64,000 nucleotides of DNA from Chionoecetes opilio (taxonomy: Eukaryota > Arthropoda > Malacostraca > Decapoda > Majidae), in contig JACEEZ010025355.1 of NCBI GenBank assembly GCA_016584305.1, forward strand, positions 386,001-450,000. Reading direction: 5' to 3'. A program made the position numbers and the translations under genes. This document shows positions 23,234 to 35,600 of this stretch, piece after piece (the stretch's first letter is position 1; every line of letters begins with the position of its first letter). The notes beneath the pieces are model-generated. The model saw nothing but the letters and a program-made list of their open reading frames with translations, was not told the origin of the DNA and made no database searches.

Positions 23234-23331
23234 AGCCGAGCGAAGAGTTGACAAGATTGTTAACTAAGGGGACGAAGTTGAAGAGGACCTATGAAGCGAT
23301 ACTCAGCGTCAAAGGTCACAAGAAGAAGAAG
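23234..23331 (+). mobile_element. SINE-like repeat with (AAG)n tail, copy 2
   Basis: GAGTTGACAAGATTGTTAAC through GCGTCAAAGGTCACAAGAAG; left end slightly diverged. Confidence 0.8.
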
Positions 23332-23694
23332 TCAGTACCACCAATGAGTTTCAGGGTATTAAATATAGTATAAGAGATCCTTTTAAACTCGTTGGTATGA
23401 TTGCAGTGCTGAGTGTGTGTGTACGTGCGTGCGTGGGTGAGGCTTTGGTGGGCACGGGCATAGACTGTGGGCGTGGGGCACTGTGGGTATGTCGTGGGTG
23501 GTGTGTGGGTAGGAGCGTGACTGGGCATAGCGGGTGTGTGGGGAGGCATCACTAAGGACTGGTTAGGATCTCTATCCCTTCTCTCCCTCCTATCCCTCTC
23601 TCTAGCCCTTCCCTCTCTCCCTCTCCTCCATCAACACGACACTAGTACCCTCCTTCCATCTCTTTTTTTTCCACCTTTTGCTCTATTTTTGTGA

Positions 23695-23870
23695 TAGTTT
23701 TTTTGTGTGTGGGACTGGGGAGGCACTGAGCTAAGGAGTTTTTTTGTGTGTGGGACTGGGGAGGCACTGAGCTAAGGAGTTTTTTTGTGTGTGGGACTGG
23801 GGAGGCACTGAGCTAAGGAGTTTTTTTGTGTGTGGGACTGGGGTGGCACTGAGCTAAGGACTGGTTAGGA
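23695..23870. repeat. 41-bp minisatellite, 4 copies
   Basis: Unit TTTTGTGTGTGGGACTGGGG then AGGCACTGAGCTAAGGAGTTT. Confidence 0.95.
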
Positions 23871-24335
<465 letters not shown>

Positions 24336-24609
24336 GGGAATATAATTTTTTCCTTGGCTTTGTATTCATGTATCTAATCTAAGCATCCCACGTTCATTCT
24401 CTAAGCTGTATACATTCTCTCAAGTGTCCTTATATAACAAAGGGCAATATTTATTTTTCTAGGGGTGCTTCATGAGGACATACGCCTTCCTGATGTAAAC
24501 TGTGGGTGCTCCTCTTCATATAAAGGCGTTCTGTGGAGCTATCGTAAAAAACAACGAACTCATTAAATAAAACTCATTAAAATAACCGAGTGCTGTCAGA
24601 CGCCACTTA

Positions 24610-24724
<115 letters not shown>

Positions 24725-25165
24725 ATCTCATGAACGTCTGCCATTCGTCATATTTTCCTTTTAGTAATGATGATACAGATTTCCCAAAACAAACCCAAAA
24801 AGAAATGTAGTATTCCGGAAAATCTCTGAATGTTAGTCTATTTCTTTCAACGAGGCGAACATTCCATTCTATCATAAGGTCTCATACTTAAAATATGCCT
24901 ATGTTTACCTGATAATATGGTTAACTATGATAAAATACACCTGAAATTAAGAAGAACCGTAGTATTCCCTTCTGGCATCAAATATCAGTCAGTAAATAGC
25001 ATATGGCCAGGATTTTTCACCGGCCTCATTAAAAAACAACAGAGTATAGGATGTAACGCACTGTACCTTCAAATAACAGCAGTCTTTACCGATTGTACAA
25101 GTCACTGTTTCCCGCCAAAACCACAGCTTCTCCCGCTCACACAAATAATGGTCTTGCAGCTTCAT

Positions 25166-25895
25166 GACTTTCTGATGGCAAATCAAGGAACATGACTTTT
25201 CCGAGAACATGTCACTTTCTTCTTATGGTTAGAGACACAGTTCTTTTATTATATTAATCATGCAACATCTGTTCTTTCTTTTTTTCCTTCTACATCTTAT
25301 GGCAAATCAACGAACATGACTTTTTTCGAGAACATGTCACTATCTTCTTATGGTTAAAAAGAAGAGACTACCTTCTGGCGGCATCTTTCTATAACTATAT
25401 TCGTTGCAACATCTTCTATTTCTTCTTTTCCTTCTACATCTTATGGCAAATCAACCAAGATGACTTTTTCGAGAACATGGCACTTTCATCTTATGGTTAA
25501 AGAGACTACCTTTTGGCGGCATCTGTTTTTAACTCTACATCGTGTATCATCTTTTTACTTCTTTTCCTTCTCCAGCTGTACACAAATTCTAATGGTTAAA
25601 AAGAAGAGACTACCTTTAACGGCATCTTTTTTTAACTATACATCGTGCAATATCTCTTCTTCTTTTCCTTTTATATCTATACACAGATTCTAATGGTTAA
25701 AAAGAAGAGACTACCTTTAACGGCATCTTTTTTTGTAACTATATATCGTACAGCATCTCTTTTCTTTTTTCCTTTTATATCTATACACAGATTCTAATGG
25801 TTAAAAAGAAGAGACTATTTTCTAGCGGCATCTTTCTTTAACTATTCGTCGTACAACATCTCTTCCTCATTTTCCTTCACCAGCTATACACAGAT
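25166..25895. repeat. Tandem repeat of about 110-130 bp, 5-6 diverged copies
   Basis: Recurring order of CTTATGGTTAAAAAGAAGAG, ACTACCTT(C/T), GGCGGCATCTTT, ATCGTGCAACATCT and CTTCTTTTCCTTCT. Copies vary in length. Confidence 0.85.
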
Positions 25896-26207
25896 CACCT
25901 CCTATACACCTGCTACACTCATCATCCCTATCCCCCTCTCTCTCTCTCTCTCTCTCTCTCCACTCCTTTCCCTCCTCCCACGCATCCTCCCCTCGCCCTT
26001 CCAAACCGCACCACCTCGCATCCTCCCGCCATCACCCCTGCGGCAGCAAACATCATAGCCAGGCTGCAGGTACAGACACCACTGGGCCCTGCTGCTGTTC
26101 TTCCTCGCTGCTGTTGCCTCTTATGTTCTTATGTAAGTGATGATTGACCCCTAAAAACCCTCAGGCGAGCGTTACGAGCCAATTCAGCTGAGATTCGTTA
26201 GACAATC

Positions 26208-26765
26208 ATTGAATTTTGCCACTTATAGTCAATCTGAAGGCATATTTTTCATAGATAGGACATTCTAAATATCATTGAATTTTGCCACTTTATAGAGTTA
26301 ACCTGAAGGCATATTTTTTCATAGATAGGACACAGAAAACTATTGAATTTTGCCACTTATAGAGCCAATCTGAAGGCATATTTTTTCATAGATAGGACAT
26401 CCTGAAAACTATTGAATTTTGCCACTTATAGAGTCAATCTGAAGGCATATTTTTTCATAGATAGGACATCCTGAAAACTATTGAATTTTGCCACTTATAG
26501 AGTCAATCTGAAGGCATATTTTCTCATAGATAGAACATCCTGAAAACTATTGAATTTTGCCACTTATAGAGTCAATCTGAAGGCATATTTTCTCATAGAT
26601 AGGACATATAGAAAACTATTGAATTTTGCCACTTTATAGAGTTAACCTGAAGGCATTTTTCTCATAGATAGACCACATTCTGAAAACTATTGAATTTTCC
26701 CACTTTATAGAGTTAACCTGAAGGCATATTTTTTCATAGGTATATAGAACATCCTGAAAATAATA
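26208..26765. repeat. 66-71 bp minisatellite, 8 copies
   Basis: Unit from ATTGAATTTTGCCACTTATA through AATCTGAAGGCATATTTTTT to ATAGATAGGACATCCTGAAA. Starts at about 26208, 26274, 26342, 26411, 26480, 26549, 26618 and 26689. Confidence 0.95.
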
Positions 26766-27069
26766 GAATTATTAACTTTAATAATACACACATACATGCC
26801 AGGACCCAGTAAGAAACCGGACCCTGGTGCTGCGATACAAGCCCTCCCCTCATCCACCCTCGCTTCTCTCCCGGGCATAATCATAACTACACCACATTAT
26901 TGCAGTTTACGCAACACCACCTCCTCATGGCTTGTTCCTCCTTCCTCTCACCTTGGTGGAGGGCGTTGCTCACTCTCACCTCAACTCCACCTTGAACTTG
27001 CTTGCATTCTGTTCATTCACTCCACCTGGTCCTGACTCCTGACTCCTGACTCCTGAGCCACACTGATAT
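26766..27069. other. Intronic sequence, nothing recognised
   Basis: Includes a 7-bp repeat TGACTCC x3 at 27032-27053. No gene motif. Confidence 0.4.
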
Positions 27070-27222
27070 AAGTAAGGGGAGGAGGACAGGGGAGAAGGGG
27101 AGGAGGAAGACACTGGAGAAGGGGAGGAGGAGGAGGACACTGGAGAAGAGGAGGAGGACACTGGAGAAGGGGAGAAGGAGGACACTGGAGAAGGGGAGGA
27201 GGAGGACACTGGAGAAGGGGAA
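27070..27222. repeat. GGAGGA-rich minisatellite
   Basis: About six copies of AGGAGGACACTGGAGAAGGG. Confidence 0.9.
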
Positions 27223-27559
27223 GTCCAAGGATAGAGACTTATAGAGACTTGTTTAATACTTTGGAGAGAAGAAGAAGGAAGAAGGTACAGAGAAGGAAGT
27301 TAACCAGACGAACTATGATCAGAACTCAGAAAACCCGTCCTTTTAAGTGTAAAGGTTGAGTGTTGAGGCGAGTGAACGTGTTTTAGAGGAAACGAACGAG
27401 TAACGAAAGATAATTTTTTTAATCTATTGTTTCCTTGCATTTATCCATTTATCCATTTATGCATTTTGCATTACATATGGGTTGTTAGTTGAGGCGAAGA
27501 AGATAAAGAAATAATTTGGCATAGTGTTGTTTTAGTTTTGTATTTCGTATGGGTTAGAG

Positions 27560-28711
27560 CAGTGCTCTTCAACCTTTTTTGATGTCGTCCACCCCTAGTA
27601 GTGATTTGGTAAGAGCTGTCCACCACAATTTTATTTTCTCTTTAAAATCTGACATTTTAAATCTTACTACGTATATCATTCTACAAAATATATATGTAGG
27701 AAAAGGCAGCTTCACTCTTATTTTAAATTTACAGTTTACAATCATATTCTTCTCTATAATAACGCATGCAGTCTAAAACTATAAATATACAAGGAAAAGT
27801 TAAACATTCTTTCGGAATTCCGCAGCAAATGCATTTTTCTTCGTGAAACTAAAGTAAAATGGCACCTAATTGCATTATATTTGGTAATCCAGAAAACAGC
27901 CTTCTCCTTCAAGAAACAAAAATTAGTGGCCTGGCTGCTGTTGCAATTTGTCTGCTATCAGCTTAAATCGAGCCATCAGACAATTTTAAAGTGCAACCCG
28001 CATAAGAGGATCCAAATTCAGAATGGCATTCCTTTTCTATGCCTTGATTAAAACTAAGCTTGAGAAACTTTGCTGACACAGACATGATGTTGGCATCTGC
28101 ACAAATATGGCTGTTTTCTTCTCAGCTTACTCCTTGTAGTCCTGACTATCAAGCAGGACAACCCAGCAATGCAATGCATAGGATGGCCAAATGTTTTGAA
28201 AGTTGCTTTTTAAGAATAATCCACTGGAAGCTCCAATAGGGCATCAGAATGATCACTTCCATCATCTGAGAATGGATGAAGCTTCCACATGTTGGAGGTC
28301 TGAGGTGTCTTGGAAATAGAAGTCAAGGTTTTCTTGCATCAAAGTCAGGTGTCTGGTAACCCAGGGGGACATTCCTACCTCCAGTGTCTGCTCTGCTGTC
28401 TGCATACCATGTGCCCAGCCACTGCCAGCCAGCCATATAGGTATCAAAGACTTCAAAATCAGAACAACACCTTTTTTCTACATTGCTTTTATTTTTTTTC
28501 CCCCGCAGTTTGAATCCATTTATTTTCCCTATGCTTGTAAAAATATCCCCACCTTTACCTAGTTTTATACCATATATTTATTTTCCCTTATCTATACCGA
28601 CACGTGGGCATGATCTCGTCCACCCACCTGTCCACCCCAAGACAGCCGTCCACCCCTCACTCAGTCTCGTCCACCTTTTGGTGGACCGTCCACCCAGGTT
28701 GAATAGCACTG
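27560..28711 (-). mobile_element. hAT-superfamily element with 8-bp target duplication
   Basis: Ends CAGTGCTCTTCAACCT and, reversed, CAGTGCTATTCAACCT form a hAT-type terminal inverted repeat. The flanks are a perfect 8-bp duplication GGTTAGAG (27552-27559 and 28712-28719). The interior on minus has broken reading frames, for example LTLMQENLDFYFQDTSDLQH (within 28262-28456), then, after a frame change, FSDDGSDHSDALLELPVDYS. These look like decayed coding sequence but cannot be assigned to a specific transposase. The element is 1152 bp and non-autonomous. Confidence 0.92.
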
Positions 28712-28719
28712 GGTTAGAG

Positions 28720-29580
28720 GAATAGTGTTTCAATGTTCAGTTTGAGAGTTAGAGTGGTTAGAGGAATAGTGTTTCAATAGGAAGGTTGAGAGACTGAGAG
28801 TAGTGTTGTTTTAGCCTTGGTTTTCGTATGGGTTAGAGGAATAGTGTTTCAATGTTAAGGTTGAGGGAGAGTGATGAGGGTGAGGCGTGGGAAGGGCACC
28901 CACCAGCCATCACCTGTAGACCATTAAGGACTGTAGGCTACCTGTATATGGTGTGAACGATGCTACACCTGGCCTATAGGCGTGTGTGTATACTGACGGT
29001 GTGTGTGTGTGTGTGTGTATGTTGTGTGTGTGTGTGTGTGTGTGTGCGTGTGTGTGTGTGTGTTGTGTGTGTGTAACCTTGAAATCATGTTGATGAGATG
29101 ATATATTTTTGCAGCAGTAATTTTTTGCTTTTCGTTTTGTTACTGACTATTGCTCTGATACCAAAGAACAACAACAACAGATATTATACCAAAAGGTGTC
29201 AGAAGAATGACATACAAGCAAGACGGATAACTGTACATAATAGCATACGAGTGTTTGAGTAAAATTTGTACAAGGGAAAACTTTTTACCTTGCCGAGACG
29301 TGAGAAGGAGAAAAGTTTTTACCTTTATGAGACTTAAGAAGGAATTTTTTTTTTAAGACGTTCAAGGAGAAAAGTTTCGTCATTCTTATTTTTTTATTTA
29401 TTTTTATTATTATTCAGATTTTGTTCAGCAATCTCTACATTTCCAGATACTTTTTTTTTTTTTTGTCTGAGACGTAAGGAGGAGAAAAGTTTCGTCATTC
29501 TTATGTAATATATTTGTTTCTAGTTTTTTTAATTATTCAGATTTTATTCAGCAATATCTTAATTACCAGATATTACTGTT
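28720..29580. other. Intronic sequence with (TG)n
   Basis: Repeats of GGTTAGAGGAATAGTGTTTCAAT at 28712, 28757 and 28831 form a loose tandem repeat. (TG)n runs occupy 28998-29072. From 29280 to 29500 a GAGACGT(G/A)AG(A/G)AGGAGAAAAGTTT word recurs three to four times. Confidence 0.7.
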
Positions 29581-29624
29581 TTGTTGTTTTTATTGTTGTT
29601 ACTGATAGTGATGGTGTCATTACT

Positions 29625-29755
29625 ATCATCGTCATCATTAGTTTCATTATCATTATCATTATTATTATTATTACTGCTATTATTATCATTGTTATTATTA
29701 TCATTATCATTATTATTTTTATTGTTGTTGTTTTTGTTGTTGTTGTTGTTGTCAC
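29625..29755. repeat. ATT/ATC/GTT triplet repeat
   Basis: (CATTATTAT) and (GTTGTT) triplets; spurious Ile/Asn ORFs. Confidence 0.85.
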
Positions 29756-29914
29756 TGAAGCGAGAAGGTTTGTGGTCGCGGTTCATTAGACATTTGGCTC
29801 ACAGAATGAATTGGTCGCGTAATTATATACAACTTGTCCAATCTGTCTGATTTATGACCGGAAAACTATATGATCTCTTTAAAGGAAAATTATACATCGT
29901 TTTAAGGTATTTAG

Positions 29915-30000
29915 TGTGTGTGTGTGTGTGTGTGTGTGGCTCTCTATCTGTCTCTGTCTGTCTGTTTGGCTCTCTTTCTCTCCCTCTCTCCTCTCTCTCT

Positions 30001-30088
<88 letters not shown>
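29915..30088. repeat. (TG)n then (CT)n
   Basis: TG at 29915-29937, then interrupted CT to 30088. Confidence 0.95.
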
Positions 30089-30091
<3 letters not shown>

Positions 30092-30174
30092 GTACACCGG
30101 ATGCCAGCAGGTGTGTGGTCGCGATTATTTTTGTTCTTTTGTCAAAAATACTTATTCTTTCTTTTATTCTTCCT

Positions 30175-30307
30175 GTTCTCTGGGTGTTCTTAGGCCACTC
30201 GACGGTTGCAGAAAGAATTTAAGTGGATTTTGGCCCTCATCGGGGATCGAACTCAGATCACCGAGCACGCCTCTTGGAGACGCTATCCACTCTGCTATCA
30301 CCTCCCC
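30175..30307 (-). mobile_element. tRNA-derived SINE (Leu-like head)
   Basis: Read on minus from 30307, GGGGAGGTGATAGCAGAGTG carries the A-box (TAGCAGAGTGG) and GAGTTCGATCCCC the B-box of an RNA polymerase III tRNA promoter. A possible anticodon stem-loop (CGTC/TCCAAGA/GGCG) with a long variable region suggests a leucine-type tRNA ancestor. The acceptor stem does not pair, so it is not a functional tRNA. A non-tRNA body follows to about 30175. Confidence 0.65.
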
Positions 30308-30341
30308 AAATATAATGTTACAAAACTATCGACATAATGCA

Positions 30342-30566
30342 GAGGAGGAGGAGGAGGAGGAGGAGGAGCGGGGGGGAGAAGAGGCAGGAAGACGAGGAAG
30401 GTGGAGGAGGAGGAGGAGGAAACAGGAAGACGAGAAAGGCGGAGGAAGACAGTTCGAGGAAGTTGAGAAAGAAAGAAAGAAGGCGAAGAGACAAGAGGAA
30501 GAGATAAGGGAGGAGGAGTGCTGGTGCAGGAAAAAGAAGAGGAAGAGGAGGAGGAGGAGAAGAAGA
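30342..30566. repeat. (GGA)n purine triplet array
   Basis: GAGGAGGAG repeats degenerating into AGAAGAAAGG; spurious Glu/Arg ORF. Confidence 0.9.
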
Positions 30567-30685
30567 TAATGACATCACGTGGAAGTCGATAGAGATGGAC
30601 CCGAGCGAGAGAGAGAGAGAGAGAGGAGAGAGAATCGTATAATTTTTTTATACTCTCTCTCTTGCAAATTTTTCCCTTTTTAGCA

Positions 30686-30689
<4 letters not shown>

Positions 30690-30783
<94 letters not shown>
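30690..30783. repeat. (CT)n then (TG)n
   Basis: Continuous CT to 30770, then a short TG run. A shorter (GA)n lies at 30606-30633. Confidence 0.95.
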
Positions 30784-30784
<1 letters not shown>

Positions 30785-30879
30785 GCCGAAAACATCGTGA
30801 TAATGACTTACTCGCAAGCAAACAATCTATAAAATTACTAGAAACCTCTCATGTTTTTCAGCAAATGATCACGCGAGCC

Positions 30880-30965
30880 AGGCAGACAGGTAACCAGGCA
30901 GGCAGGCAATCCGTCAGTCACGCAGCCAGGCATGCAATTAGGCAGTCAGTCAGGCAGGCGGTTTG
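30880..30965. repeat. CAGG/CAGT tetranucleotide-like repeat
   Basis: GCAGGCAGGCAATCC and CAGTCAGTCAGGCAGGCGG words. Confidence 0.7.
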
Positions 30966-31107
30966 TTTATGACCATTAACTCATACCTTCTTTAGCGTGT
31001 TAGTGTTACTCATACATTCTTTTGTCAGTTAGTGAGGTTAAGTAAGAATTGCTGACACGTTATGACACGTTATTTATAGGTGAGGTTGTATCTATATAAT
31101 ATCTGAT

Positions 31108-31262
31108 TTTGTTGTTGTTTTTGCTGCTGTTTCTGTTGTTGTTGTTGTTGTTGTTGTTATTGTTGCTGTTGTTGTTGGCGGTGGTGTTGCTGTTGTTGTT
31201 GGTGGTGGTGTTGTTGCTGTTGTTGTTTTTGTAGTTGCTGTTGTTGTTGCTGTTGTTGTAAG
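31108..31262. repeat. (GTT)n array
   Basis: GTTGTTGTTGCTGTT repeats. Confidence 0.9.
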
Positions 31263-31361
31263 AAATGTTTTGGAGACTATGTGGTGGAATTTTCTGTCAC
31301 ATTCTCTGACTGTATCTCTTTCCTTTTTTATTATTTTCCCGGGTGTGGTTACTGTTATAGC

Positions 31362-31606
31362 CCTCCTCCTCCTCCTCCTCCTCCTCCTCCTTTCTTATCT
31401 TGGCATGCTCCTCTTCACACTTCAACTTCCTGCTCTGCCCCCTCCTCCACCTCCTCCTCCTCCACCACTTCCTCCTCCTCCTCCTCCTCCTCCTCCTCCT
31501 CCTCCTCCTCCTCCTCCTCCTCTACCTCTTCATCCTCCTCCTCCTCCTCTTCCGGGACAAGAGAACGAACGTCTTCTTCCTGTCTTCAGAGTTTCCAGAA
31601 AATTGT

Positions 31607-31659
<53 letters not shown>

Positions 31660-31672
31660 ACACACACACACA
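31362..31672. repeat. (CCT)n and (CA)n arrays
   Basis: CCT triplets at 31362-31390 and 31440-31552, CA dinucleotides at 31607-31672. Confidence 0.93.
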
Positions 31673-31849
31673 CTTATGAGTAACCACAGCCACTCCATTC
31701 ACGCTACGTCTGTTATTATTGCAAGTCATTCACCTGCTCGCTATGAAGTCAAGGAAGAAAGAAGGAAAGAAATCATAGGAAGAAGTGTAGAAGTTTGGTT
31801 CCGGTCATCATAGCGGTGGACGAAGCTGATGAGAAGAGTGCATAATGGA

Positions 31850-31851
<2 letters not shown>

Positions 31852-31940
<89 letters not shown>

Positions 31941-32018
31941 AAGGTGACAGCAAGAGCAAAGGGACGGAGTGAGGAGATGAGGAGGAAGAAGAGGAAGGAG
32001 AATGCATGGTAACAAAGG

Positions 32019-32049
<31 letters not shown>
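31852..32049. repeat. (GA)n microsatellites
   Basis: GA at 31852-31937 and 32021-32049. The sequence just after the first (AAGGTGACAGCAAGAGCAAA, GGGACGGAGTGAGGAG) recurs at 36041-36085, also next to (GA)n, so this segment is a dispersed repeat. Confidence 0.85.
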
Positions 32050-32050
<1 letters not shown>

Positions 32051-32138
32051 TGGTGAAGTGCGTGACTAGTGTGTGTTTTGAGGGTGAGTATATGTGTGCT
32101 TGTTACTGCTATTACACGGGGTCAGTGAGGGTATTGAG

Positions 32139-32139
32139 G

Positions 32140-32177
<38 letters not shown>
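32139..32177. repeat. (TG)n microsatellite
   Basis: About 19 TG units. Confidence 0.95.
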
Positions 32178-32407
32178 TGAAGGGGGGCAGGATACAGGAG
32201 CGGGGCGGGTGAGGAAGAGGGATAGAAACAGGCTTTGATAAGTCTTGCGGGGGGAAAACACATTGATGGAGGAGGATCAGTAGGAAGGGTGCGTCATAAA
32301 GGTAATGTTAGGGTAAGCAGGGGTGTGTAATGGCGCTGTGGCAGGGGGAGACAGGGGCGCTATTTCCTAAGTCTTTTAGAACGTAGCGCCCCTGCCTACT
32401 CAGCAAC

Positions 32408-32495
32408 CAGGGGTTCTCAACCTTTTTGGCCCGTGCACCCTCTTCACCATATTTTAGAATGTCATTCTCCTCTGGAGGGAGATTGAGAACCTCTG
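32408..32495. mobile_element. Tiny hAT-like MITE (88 bp)
   Basis: Ends CAGGGGTTCTCAACCTTTTT and, reversed, CAGAGGTTCTCAATCTCCCT match the hAT terminal consensus. An 8-bp flanking duplication is not evident, so the call rests on the ends. Confidence 0.6.
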
Positions 32496-33500
32496 CCCTA
32501 GGCCTAAAGAGAGCTTAAGTGCGGAAGTCCTGTCTTTAGGTGAGCTATTTTGAACCTTACTGTTCAGGAGCTTGTGGTGCATTGTCCGATAGGTTTATTC
32601 CAGCAGGTTACCGAGGCAGACTACATTTTGTGCCGCCCTGCGCAGCGCCAAGGCAATACAAAGATCAATATTTCAAAAGTTTCAGTCTGCCAATCTGTGG
32701 CCCAATGCCTCCCTTGAAACCCTGACATCCCCTCCATGGGGGAACTTCCCCCTGGTTGAGCACCCTTGTGCCAGGAGGAGGGCAGGTGACGAGTGGGGAC
32801 CAGGGGAGGGGCGGAGGAGTCCAAGTGAGAGTCTCCTTGATTCGGTACGTGTGAAGAAAATAATGTCCATGATCGGATGGACGTCAGGCGGCGAGGCACT
32901 AAACTGGGCGTGAATTTATAACACTACCCAGACAGCGTTGATGTTCATAAGCAGAGTGTCCCAAGCGTGAATGAGTTCAATCATGGATCAAACTCATCTG
33001 GCATTTATAGGTTAGTCAGCTCAATGTCTTAAATAGAAAAAAATACGGACGACAAAATAATAAGCAAGGCAACTGCGCTGTCTTGCATGCTGCCGGCTTT
33101 CACTAGATGGCTATATTGCATTTCTCTCAAACATCCTGCAATGGGTCAATAAGCAAAATAATAAAAGCATATTCAATATAGTTTTTCGTCTTCAAAACAG
33201 TACGTGGCATGGAAATTTGGAAAATCAAATGTAATATTTCAGATACGACTACGAGGCACTTTAATACATGATGCAAAACCAGTAACATCACCAAGGCAAA
33301 TCACCGCCCGTCTGCCGCGTAGCATCAAAGGCAGCCTGTTCGTGGCGTGACGTAACAGCGTACCACAAGGCTAAGCAAATTGTATTCAAGGCCGAAGGAG
33401 AGACGCCTGTGTACCATAGCCCCTTGAGAGATAGGAGCCAGCTTGTTTTTTGTTCATCCGAGTTAATATGATGTTGGAAATAAGGAGTCAAGTCATATCT
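32496..33500. other. Intronic sequence, nothing recognised
   Basis: About 1 kb of mixed composition. Short frames at 32540-32725 and 32621-32899 have no known motif. Confidence 0.4.
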
Positions 33501-33504
33501 TTGC

Positions 33505-34105
33505 TCTCAGGGAAGGAAGGAAGGTGCTGGTATAATAGGCAGGGTTATGACAGGGTAAAACAAGGGTGGAGTGTAGGGTGGGGATGCCGATAGGGAAAGA
33601 AGGAAGGGTGCTGGTAGGGAAAGGCAGGGTTATGGCAGGGTAAAACAAGTGGTCTGTATAGGGAAGGGATACCGATAGAGAAAGATAAGGGAAGGAAGGA
33701 AGGAAGGGTGCTGCCGTGCTGGTAGAGAGAGGCAGGGTTATGGCAGGGTAAAACAAGGGTGGTGTCTTGTGAGCGGATGTCGATAGGGAAAGAGGAGTGT
33801 GTGTGGGTAGAGATGCAATGCTGACAGGAAAATGCAGGGGTGGATATAGCCAAGGGAAGAGTAGACAAGATTGTTAACTAAGGAGACGAAGTTTAAGAGG
33901 ACCTATGAAGCGATACTAAGCGTCAAAGGTCACAAGAAGAAGAAGAAGGAGTGTAGGGAAGGGTGTCGACAGGGAGAGAGGAGGAAGTGTGTGTGTGGGT
34001 AGAGATGCAGTGTTGACAGGACAATGCAAGGATGAAGTGTAGGGAAGCAGGGAGAGGCAGGGGTGAAGTGTAGGGGAGGGATGTCGACAGGGAGAGGCAG
34101 GGTTG
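33505..34105. repeat. G-rich tandem repeat of about 110 bp with SINE inserted
   Basis: Recurring GGCAGGGTTATGGCAGGGTA, AAACAAGGGTGG, and GATAGGGAAAGAAGG words (33540, 33625, 33732), continuing as GTCGACAGGGAGAGGCAGG after the SINE-like copy at 33849-33948. Confidence 0.8.
33849..33948 (+). mobile_element. SINE-like repeat with (AAG)n tail, copy 3
   Basis: GCCAAGGGAAGAGTAGACAA through GATACTAAGCGTCAAAGGTC and an AAG tail. Confidence 0.82.
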
Positions 34106-34258
34106 CAGGGTTTACTCCACAATGGCGGGCGGGACGGTCCTCCGCCCACCCGCCCGTGCACAAAACCACATACAATTACCTAGTTATTTACACGAACGTT
34201 CCTTTTCGCTCTTATTCCAGGGTGGACTTGCCCTTCCGCCTTCCTTTGGACCGGAATT

Positions 34259-34271
34259 ACACACACACACA

Positions 34272-34352
<81 letters not shown>
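34259..34352. repeat. (AC)n then (CT)n
   Basis: Short AC run followed by about 40 CT units; unique pyrimidine-rich sequence to 34780. Confidence 0.95.
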
Positions 34353-34355
<3 letters not shown>

Positions 34356-34786
34356 TCCCCAAGCCCTTCTTTCTCCTGTCAATGTCCCTTCCATATACCA
34401 GTATCTTTATTTCTCCTCGCAATGTTACCTACGTGTCCCCATGTCCCAATTTTGTATCCTTGTCATTCGGTCCTCTTCTTATTTATCATTATTATTTTGT
34501 TCTCCTTATATCTATCGATCTATCTACATTTCTCTCTTTCTGTCATTCATATCATCTCGTATTTTTTTCTCACTTCCTATCTCTCACGTCTATTCTTTCT
34601 TTTATTCCTATCCTTCATTTCTCCTTCTCTTCCTCTAATGTCCACTTCTTGTCTCCTCGTCCATCTGTATCAGCCTCTGTGTCCCTTCCCTGTCCCACCC
34701 CTTAGCCCAACGGTGTCTCAGCTGTTCAATGTCCACACTTGCTCATTGATGTCTACTATAGGGCTACCTAGCGTGACTTCCTTACC

Positions 34787-35050
34787 CAGGGCCGTTTCTT
34801 ACAATATGTGAACTACGTGGTTGCACAGGGCCCCCGAAGCCACCAAGGGGCCCCCAAGCTGCCATTATTTGCTTTTTTTTAGAATCTAGTCTCTTTTCCT
34901 CTTAAAGTGCACCAGATTGATGCATATAAAGATTAAAAGCGTGCCCCCGGACCACCTTAGAGGGCTTGGAATTCCCCACCATACTTTTACAAAATAGGGC
35001 CCCCAAACAACATTTCGCATAGGGCCCCCAAAAGGTTAGAAATGGCGCTG
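34787..35050. mobile_element. hAT-like MITE (264 bp)
   Basis: Ends CAGGGCCGTTTCTTAC and, reversed, CAGCGCCATTTCTAACC. Flanks TCCTTACC (34779-34786) and TCCTTATC (35051-35058) match in 7 of 8 positions, the length expected of a hAT target duplication. The interior is full of GGGCCCCC words and non-coding. Confidence 0.8.
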
Positions 35051-35134
35051 TCCTTATCCAATTAAAAGGTGTCCCATTTACCCATAGGTGCCTCCCCTGC
35101 TAAACGACAACCCACCTGCCTTATGGTATACCCT

Positions 35135-35600
35135 TCCTACCCAACGATGCCCTACTTGCCCTAAGGTGTTCTTGCCCTAAATATGCCCGTCTTCCCTTGC
35201 TCAGCGGTGTACTCAATTGCCCAGTGCCTAAGGGATTTTCAAGGACAAATGGTACCCTTTCTGCCCAACGATGCCCTACTTGCCCAACGGTGTTCTTGGA
35301 TGGTTCTCTCCAGCGATGTCCCATATGCCCATAAGTGCCAAAGGGATTCTCAACGACAACTGGTACCCTTCCTGCCCAACGATGCCCTACTTGCCCTACG
35401 GTGTTCTTGCCCTGATATGCCCGTCCCCCCTTGCCAAGCGGTGTCTCAATTGCCCAGTGCCTAAGGGATTTTCAAGGACAAATGATACCCTTTCTGCCCA
35501 ACTATGCCCTACTTGCCCAACGGTATTCTTGCCCCTAATCAGTCCGACCTCCCTTGCCCAGCGGTGCCCAGCGGTGTCCAGCCGTGTCCAGCGGTGTCCA
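35135..35600. repeat. Tandem repeat of about 112-123 bp, 4 copies
   Basis: Unit from CCTGCCCAACGATGCCCTAC, CTTGCCCTACGGTGTTCTTG to TGCCTAAGGGATTTTCAAGG. Starts near 35139, 35252, 35364 and 35487. Confidence 0.85.

Noticed and set aside
30175..30307. Functional tRNA-Leu gene
   Set aside because: A and B boxes are good, but the acceptor stem does not pair and the position before the anticodon is C instead of T, so a SINE head is more likely.
32408..32720. A larger hAT element extending from 32408 to about 32760
   Set aside because: The matching inverted end is found at 32495; no better partner end or 8-bp duplication was found further right.
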